In this document: in pieces, positions 48,091 to 64,000 of the stretch
Layout: each line of letters opens with the position of its first letter
Position numbering within the stretch: the stretch's first letter is position 1
Assembly (NCBI GenBank): GCA_009746045.1
Contig: RPFO01000104.1
Location: 2,914,296 to 2,978,295 of the forward strand
Length of the DNA stretch: 64,000 bases
From: Mesostigma viride
Taxonomy: Eukaryota > Streptophyta > Mesostigmatophyceae > Mesostigmatales > Mesostigmataceae
Direction: 5' to 3'
Translations under genes and position numbers: made by a program
Notes under the pieces: model-generated
What the model saw: the letters and a program-made list of their open reading frames with translations, nothing else
Told to the model about the DNA's origin: nothing
Database searches by the model: none

Positions 48091-50647
48091 TAATTAATTA
48101 AGGGGAGGGGACACCCCTAAAGGGCACTTTTCTGGAAACCATACCTATGCTTGTTCTAAAAATCCAAATATGATTGGGGACCATAAATATGATTAAAAAA
48201 AAAAATTCCAACCACTTGGGGGGGGTACTAGCCCCCACCAGATGCCGGTTACGCGCTAAAAATAGAAAAAGACGCTACTTTTGGCATATTTTCCCTAGGA
48301 CAATGGGCAAACATATTTGGACCAAATCATATATTTCCATATAGTTCCCCCACTTTTGAGAAAGTCTGCCTAATTTTGAGCACAAAACAATGATGTTTAG
48401 ACACATTGATGGATTTTCCCGCAAAAAGGGTACTTTTTTTCACCCAAAAAAATAAAACAAATCATAAACACATGGAATCATGCCATATCTTATATTTTCA
48501 AATACTAGAGAGGGGGGACATGCAGCCCCAAATTTTCAGGTCATTCTGACAAGCGCAGCCCTATTTGATGGATATTCCTAGATTGCCACCTGTGACGAAG
48601 CTAAGGGAGGTTTTAGCTAGTATTTAACCACACTAACACCCCTTTATACATCTAAGCCTCATGAAAACTGGCCAAACGACATACTACCATTCTCTGCACA
48701 TATGGTACCTCCTATGTTCAAGGTTTGACGCCATTCTGACAAGAACTGCCCAAGTTACAACCATTCCAAGACGGCCACCCATGTAGACGCTACAAGGAAA
48801 TTAGAGTAACCATTTAGCCACACTAGCACCTCCTTCTTCATCAAAGACATCTGCAAACTGACCAAAGCACACATAATCAACTCTTGCACGCTGACGGCAA
48901 CGCATGCTCAATGTGGGGGGTCATTGCGACAAGAACTGCTCAAGTTGATGGGTTTCCTATATGACCACATGACAAGGCGCTAAGGACCACTCAGTAAGTT
49001 AGTAACCCCACAGTGCCACTTAATATGCCATCCAACATGCACCAAAACCATGCAGAGTATGTTTACAAAGTACAAAGGGGTGGCCACGCACCTCATATGT
49101 CTTCATCATCCCTCCAGCATGGCCAGCCTTGTAAATATGTGCATAGCCTTGACGATGGTAGCCCTAACATGCCTAAGCAGCATTTCCTATTTTCTCCCAG
49201 GTTAGAGTGTAAGGTTGATGCCAACCAAGCTAATCAACACAACAACACCTCCTAAACTGTCCTCCCCGGCATGGATGACAAACTGGGACTATGGAGGGCA
49301 AGGAACCAAGTAAGAACATGGTATATATAGCTTGCATGCAGTCATGCATGTCAACCATGGTTGGCTCAGCACATTGTAGTCTTGTCACATCATCATAACA
49401 AAGGAAAGCTCAAACAACCATTGGTGCCAGCTATCTACATGCAGTCACACAAATGCAATATCTCCAACATCATCATCACTATAACACTTCCATCCCTGCA
49501 CGATAAAATGCAAAGAAACCATTGGCGGCCCTTCACCGCATGAGCGCTGTGATGCCGCTGCGGCCTGCGAGGAGAGAGGGTGCGTCACTCTCAAACAACA
49601 AGAAGCGTCCATACGCACAACATCCTTGCCAGAACACGTTTTATGAAATGCCTTATACCTTCCCGAAGAGCTATAGGCTGCGACTGAAGCGGCCCTGATC
49701 ACGACATCAACGAAAACAATCTAAAGCTGCCAGGTATTCGACAACACAACGGCAAGCGACGGCGAGCTAGCTGGCGGAAACTGCCCAAAAAGAACGCAAA
49801 AAACCTCGAACGATGAGCTCATAGAAGAAAGCACCGATAGCAGATAACATTCGCGACAAATCTGTACCTTGCCCTCGTAAATCCCTCGCCCAGGCGCGCA
49901 ACAACAGCCGTTCTTCCATGGACAGGTCAGACACGCACTGCGCAGGTCTGAACAATTACTTACCGATAATGGCCGAAAATCTGGCAAAAAGCACCAGCTC
50001 GGTTTAGAATTCGATGCAACCGATATTAATGCCTGCTTCACGGTCAGAACAGCCCCAAAACCGCTATTTTACAGCCGCTATCATGAATTCTATTTCATTC
50101 CGCGCGACCAAAAAATTCAGATTACCCCCCATGCCGATGGCATAAAAAAACAACAGCGATATTGTAAACCAGCTGATTTCCGCCACAAACTAACATCATA
50201 AACTCATCTCCTTTTAGATTCGAGTAAAATTTTTGCATTTCGCCTGCCTTAGTGTGGTAGTTTCGCCTGAACGCAGTCGCCATGGCCACTTCCGCAAGGG
50301 GTGCGCGCACCGTGCACGTGAAATTTGTGACCTTCGGCTCCGGCGCGAATTTTTTGGCGCCAAAAAATTCGGGGGTGTCCCGTCCCCTTAATTAAAATCA
50401 TAGCTCCGTTGGGAGCATATGTAACACATAGCCCTGAGAAAGGGGCATCTATGGGTTTGTAATACAATCAGGGCTACAACCTGCAGGTGGAGGATGTACA
50501 ACTGTCACCTGCTCTGGGTGCACAAGGTGCACCTGCACCGCCATGATGGTTCATGCCTCCTTAACAAGCACAGGCACCCAGGGGGGGCTTGAGGAGAGGG
50601 CCTAGAAGGCCTGCATGACATATGGGGTGGAGGGTATGTGGCTAGGC
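48091..50647 (-). mobile_element. Retroposon copy split by a DNA transposon in its tail
   Basis: TATATGCGCAT flanks it at 48080-48090 and 50648-50658. On the minus strand, 50647-50388 is a diverged member of the TTAA-tailed family (ATAGCTCCGTTGGGAGC hairpin, CCTGAGAAAGGGGCAT region). Its TTAA tail continues at 48101-48091, on the other side of the transposon at 48102-50387. Confidence 0.8.
48102..50387. mobile_element. DNA transposon with 17-bp inverted ends at TTAA
   Basis: Ends GGGGAGGGGACACCCCT (48102-48118) and, inverted, GGGGACGGGACACCCCC (50371-50387), 15 of 17 matching, both next to TTAA. A perfect 24-bp palindrome (50347-50370) adjoins the right end. No transposase-sized frame exists, so the 2.3-kb element is non-autonomous. 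TTAA could be a piggyBac-like target, or TAA/TTA a Harbinger-like one; because it inserted into a TTAA repeat I cannot tell which. A minus-strand frame near the right end (MATAFRRNYHTKAGEMQKFY, 50283-50122) may be a coding remnant. Confidence 0.8.
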
Positions 50648-50658
50648 TATATGCGCAT

Positions 50659-51589
50659 GGCCTCCGAATAGCTAACAGCGCTGTGCATGAGCACAAGCTC
50701 GTCTAGTGCACAATGCATGTTTGGAGAGCGCACCGGCTACTACGGACGTTCAGCCATCAACATCACAAGTGGCAGCAAACAAGCACGTTCTGGTGACTGT
50801 GCTGCATGGGCAACAACACATGTCATGCTAGACTCTCCCAGTGAGCAGTTTAATTGGTACTTGTGGCCTGCCGTTCACAGCTGCGTGAGAAGGGAGTTCC
50901 CATGCCCGCTTCTTGCTGCTGTGCATCAAACAGGGATGAAAGGTACCTATTTAAAAGTTGGTACACCGTGACTCACCCGGCCAACGGAGGTGCGTGAATG
51001 AATGAATGCAGCATGCAAGTCTTAAGCACTTTACCCCGCATATACTCGCTAGCCCGTCCATATTGCTGCGGCCAGGCAGGCTGGAGATGCGCACACACGA
51101 CACACCCCATCCGTGGATATCAGACATGCCTGCACTGGTTGTCTCATGGATATACCCCCTTGTATTTATGCTCCATGCCATTAACGCAAATAAGCATGCC
51201 CTAAACGCACGTCTCGTTGGTCCGCGTAGTTGACATCCTAATGTAACGTATTGCAACTACAGGCTAGAAGTCAAGGCTGAACCCAACATATTGGGTTCAC
51301 CCCCGCGGAACGCAGTAGACAACGCCCAAAGCCATACTGGTAAGTGGTAGGACATTGGTGCTAGCAACAGTTAAAAAAGAGACTGCAAGTAACACACAAT
51401 GAAATAATGGGGCCATGCACCATAGTGGAAGTTGACCCACTGCATAACTTGGCACTGTGATCCAGCCACACTACATAGGGATTCCACAACGCTGCTCGCA
51501 TTCCCGGAAGCTAGCAATAGGTGGAGCCTATCGTTTCCGCTTGCTTGGGTGTAGCAGCAGCAGCATGCACCTGTGCTGTCACAGGGGCA
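50659..51589. other. Intergenic, no gene recognised
   Basis: Contains a CCTGCACTGGTTGTCTCAT occurrence of a dispersed motif near 51129. No supported exon. Confidence 0.45.
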
Positions 51590-53076
51590 TCAAATGTCAC
51601 CAAACGCCACGTGGTGGCCCTGCACGCACCCAGGGCTATCTGGGTCCGTGGCCCCGCAGCAGTCCCAGAACCGCTTCAGGCCCCGCTCCGTCTCTGGCAG
51701 CTGCTGGTCCTTTTCAAACCCGGTGCGAAGGAACCCTATGAATTTGCTCGTCTCTCCGCCCGTGTACAACTGGGTGTGGTACCTAAGGTGCAGAACAGGC
51801 AGTCACGCAAGGCAGTTACGCGCAGTTTAGAGGCAGTTTAGAAGCAGTTACACGCAACAGTGGCCCAACACAAAAAGTTTAGTGAATAGGCAGAACAGAC
51901 TTTACAGTAGGAAGCAGACTAAAAACGCTAGCAGATAGGCACAACAGGCCGAGCACAAAGAGGCATAAGGGTGGCAATTAGACACTGCAGCAACCAGTTA
52001 TTGGTTAGGCAGGGCAGACCTTTCGAAATTGCAGCAAAAAGTTGTAACATAAACACGGCATGGCCACACAAGGAAGAGATATATAAGGTAAGGGGGGGCA
52101 CACAAGCCACAAGGAAGAGATATATAAGGTAAGGGGGGGCACACAAGGAAGAGATATATAAGGTAAGGGGGGGCGCACAAGGAAGAGATATATAAGGTAA
52201 GGGGGGGCACACAAGAAAGAGATATATAAGGTAAGGGGGGGCACACAAGGAAGAGATATATAAGGTTAGGGGGGGCACACAAGGAAGAGATATATAAGGT
52301 AAGGGGGGCCCACTCCCCAGTAAAGGAGAGAGACCTTTAGAGAGAACCTTGAGCACTTGACGAAACCGGGACAGGCTTGGCAATGCTGACTGGCAAGAAG
52401 CCCCACGCCCATGCGCATTGCTTGGCCAAGCTGAGGAGGGGGCGAGCGTGGAGGCAAGCGATAAGCATTCTGGCCGCACCAGCTGTTGTCTCATTCACTG
52501 TGACTGCAGCTAGGTCGTGCGTTTGTGTGCATATGCCAAGAACCGTCTCATGCAGTGTGCACGCATTGACAATGGTCCGCGGGGGGCCTCCTTGTTGAAC
52601 GCCACATGAGCTGCGGAAAACGTCCAGGTTTGATCATTCTAGACTAATGGCTGCATGGAACCCAGGAACTGGGTAAAAGACATGCTCTCTGCGTTTCGGG
52701 GAATGCTTTCCGCAGTCCACACTAAATGCGACAAGGCGATGTGCATCAACTGGCGGGGTGTGCAGGACGGGATGTGATGTATGGAATGGACCTTATGTGC
52801 CATGGAGTGTGCATGTCACCATTATCCAGAATGCCATCTGCATTCATATGCGGACTAGGACTGCTGTGCCACACAGATGAGCCAGGCTAGATGAAGCAAG
52901 TTCCAAAGACGGCCTGGAAAATAATCCAATGGGCATGCATATGCTTACCTGCAGGCTTGGGGCCCGTTGTCCTGAGCGTCAAATGTACGTTTGCAGTTGC
53001 GGCAAACGGACGCCCCAGCAGGCATTCTTGCCTCGGACACTCCTCCGGAGGCTTGCACAATGAAACGCTTCGTCAT
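51590..53076 (-). CDS. Small zinc-binding protein with paired Cys/His motifs, two exons
   Basis: Exons 53076-52949 and 51782-51590 (TGA) join in phase across an Arg codon, giving about 106 residues. Residues 25-44 hold CRNCKRTFD...NGPQACRYH (C-x2-C, then C-x2-H), and residues 83-98 hold WDCCGATDPDSPGC...H (CC, GC, H). From memory, this pair of motifs with a YTGG/GGE link is found in uncharacterised proteins of plants and protists, where it is expected to bind zinc. No enzyme motif is visible; a binding or scaffold role is only a guess. The frame stays open upstream of the ATG; MTKRF is chosen because it is closest to the conserved part. A 34-bp minisatellite (52070-52310) fills part of the intron. 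Confidence 0.78.
52070..52312. repeat. 34-bp minisatellite, about seven copies
   Basis: Unit AAGGAAGAGATATATAAGGT plus AAGGGGGGGCACAC in the intron of the zinc-binding protein gene. Confidence 0.95.
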
Positions 53077-54727
53077 AGAGGTGCGCTTTAATTCTAGATT
53101 GCCAGATGAACGCGGAGAAGCCAAACGACAGTCCCCACCTCTTGGAAAGACGACTGGCACAGCACATCCGCGGTGCCTGCAAAGGCCGGCCGCAAAATTA
53201 CTGCGACAGAAAGAGGAAACTGGATGGGACAGGCCTACGCCGTCAATGCAGGAGACAGTTCGGCAAACCCGGCTCTGCCTTGACAGAATAATGCCTCGAG
53301 TGGTCTCAACGCTCCAGATCATATCCGATACGTATGTACCTAAATATATATAAACATTTTAACACGCAGAAAACATGAAAGGGTCGGTTTTTAGTTTTCC
53401 CTGTCTATACCTAACCCGCCGTTGAGTGGTAGCAATGCGCGGTGCCTTTTTTACTCAAGATAAGGCAACTGCGAGAAATCTAGATCATATCTTACAATGT
53501 TGGGCTGGTGATGAAATTAATACAACCCGGAATGCTCCCACATAGTTTGCCACGTTATGCACTGGCGCCTTGCGCGACAAATGAATGCATCTGTTAACGG
53601 CCTGCCGTCCAAATGCCCCGGAGTAGCTGAAATTGCGATAAATTATTCAGTTGGTTCACGGCAACCCCTCCATGATCTCTCATGACTTGGATTTTCATTT
53701 TTCACCCTGCGTTTTCGGTGGTGTTGCACACGTGCGGAGGGCTTACTGTCGCAGAGTCGCGTCGTGTCGACGATTATGCTGCCGAGCGTCACGTTAGGCA
53801 CCTGCCTCGCGTCACGCGGGAATCGGGATCGCAGAACCCAGCGTGTAGATCTGCAACTTCGTACTCGCGCGAAACAGTAAATTCGCGTTATCAAGGACTT
53901 CGTTAAATGGCCGAAATGGCCGGTGTAGCGCTGCAGCAGTCCCACCGCGCCTGTTCCCTTGGCATGAAACGTCGCAGGCAATTGACAGCAGGCCTGCTGA
54001 CGAATTTCGGTGTGAACGTGCAAACAGTGCGTGACATGGAGAACAGAGTGAATCTTATGCGCTGCGAGAAGAGTCGACCGCTATTCCCTTGTCTCGTTCA
54101 TGTCCACAAGGCCTCTGGACGAACTACAGATGCATTGATGTAGCAGCCACTTACCGGGAGATATCCCGTCGCCATGGGAGTCGTAGCCCACTCTCTGGCG
54201 TCAGCGGGCTTATTAGTTGGTTAGTCTGCTGCTTACTTAAGATGCCATTTTTCAGTTCTGCGTACGTATAAAACCGCGGACATTCGCGTAACTCATGAAG
54301 CATGACCGGAATAACTATGATCTTTTCTCACCTTGTTTTCCCTGCAGGCTCGCTTGTAAATCCGAGTCTTTCATCAGCGTGGCTTCTTGCAGCCTTCTTC
54401 GCATCTGCGTATCAGACTCGAGCGCGGCGGCATGGTGCGTGCATGCGTGTGAATTTGGTGAATTCACACCTTTGCTTGGCAGAATTGTTGAAGGCAGTCG
54501 CTCGTTTGGTTTCCTAACTTATGCGACATGCAACAAAAACTAATTAAAAAACTCCAGCGTGCCCAGTCTTACAATTGGGCTCCCTAAATTCGTGCTCAAT
54601 TCTGGGTTGCAAGGAAATCGGGTATAACCGAGGCCTCTGTATTCTAACCTGTGTTCGGTTCGACCCACACTGATTTTCCCGTGACCGATCACCGGTTGCC
54701 CGCTTTTTTTCTCGGACAATCCCGCAG
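53077..54727. other. No firm exon; probable location of the missing first PIEZO exon(s)
   Basis: The PIEZO reading begins at an acceptor at 54727, so at least one upstream coding exon is expected. Candidates near 54300-54500 (an acceptor-like CCTGCAG at 54343-54349) do not read convincingly. Confidence 0.4.
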
Positions 54728-63624
<8,897 letters not shown>

Positions 63625-63703
63625 GTAGGATGACGAGGTTGAGAAGTCATGTTCTCAATGATTAGAACTCTACAGAGGATGCAACACAGTGTGGGCGGGT
63701 GCA

Positions 63704-63842
63704 AGGGCTGTGGACGAGGAGGATGGTAGGGTGACTAGAAATACTAGCTTCAAGCTAGGATGGTAGGCTGACTATAGCCCTACAGGGTGAGAGGCTGTTT
63801 AGGAGGTTGCCAGTGCCTTGGACGAGGAGGATGGTAGGATGA
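63704..63842 (+). repeat. Two ghost copies of the last PIEZO exon end and donor
   Basis: GGACGAGGAGGATG then GTAGG (63611-63629, the true junction) recurs at about 63712-63730 and 63818-63836, spaced about 100 bp, each with an intact GTAGG. Confidence 0.85.
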
Positions 63843-64000
63843 TTAGAGCGCAAGTTTCGAAGTGAGGATGGTTGGCTGCTAGGGGGGTAGAGACTGCTGT
63901 AGAGGATGCTGCTATGCTATAGAGACTGCTGCTATCTAGAGAATGCTGCTATGCAGAGAATGCTGCTATTCTGTAGAGAATGCTGCTATGCTGTAGAGAA

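Overview
This window is nuclear DNA of a eukaryote. Every multi-exon gene I could assemble has GT-AG introns whose reading phases agree across junctions. Coding exons are short and GC-rich, introns are long and full of tandem repeats, and non-LTR retroposons are common. The organism is probably a green alga: the TMEM209-like protein resembles the land-plant form, RAB28 suggests a flagellated cell, and a plant-type telomere motif occurs once. A prasinophyte or other flagellated chlorophyte is my best guess; this is inference, not identification.

Layout: 0.7-3.2 kb is an almost pure AACG microsatellite. 5.1-7.9 kb is a broken piggyBac-type transposon with TTAA target sites. It lies just upstream of a three-exon gene for a small coiled-coil protein (8.0-9.9 kb). 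11.4-17 kb (minus strand) is a six-exon gene whose protein matches an uncharacterised family I know mainly from bacteria. 19.4-36.3 kb (plus strand) is a TMEM209-like nuclear-envelope protein gene in about twelve exons. 36.3-40.1 kb is retroposon-rich. 40.2-40.9 kb (minus) is an intronless RAB28 GTPase. 42.5-43.1 kb (plus) encodes an unknown tail-anchored protein. 44.6-47.8 kb is a LINE fragment interrupted by a second retroposon. 48.1-50.6 kb is a DNA transposon nested inside the tail of a retroposon. 51.6-53.1 kb (minus) is a two-exon gene for a small two-motif zinc-binding protein. 54.7 kb to the right edge (plus) is the N-terminal part of a PIEZO mechanosensitive channel gene that continues beyond the window.

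The genes do not form a pathway. What unites the window is genome structure. First, in three unrelated genes on both strands, exon ends together with their splice sites are copied one to six times into the neighbouring intron. Second, five retroposon insertions with 7-15 bp target-site duplications share TTAA-repeat tails, four of them with a recognisable related 3' hairpin. These two patterns, and an in-frame 84-bp array at a PIEZO donor site that could encode repeated hydrophobic segments, are the observations most worth checking.
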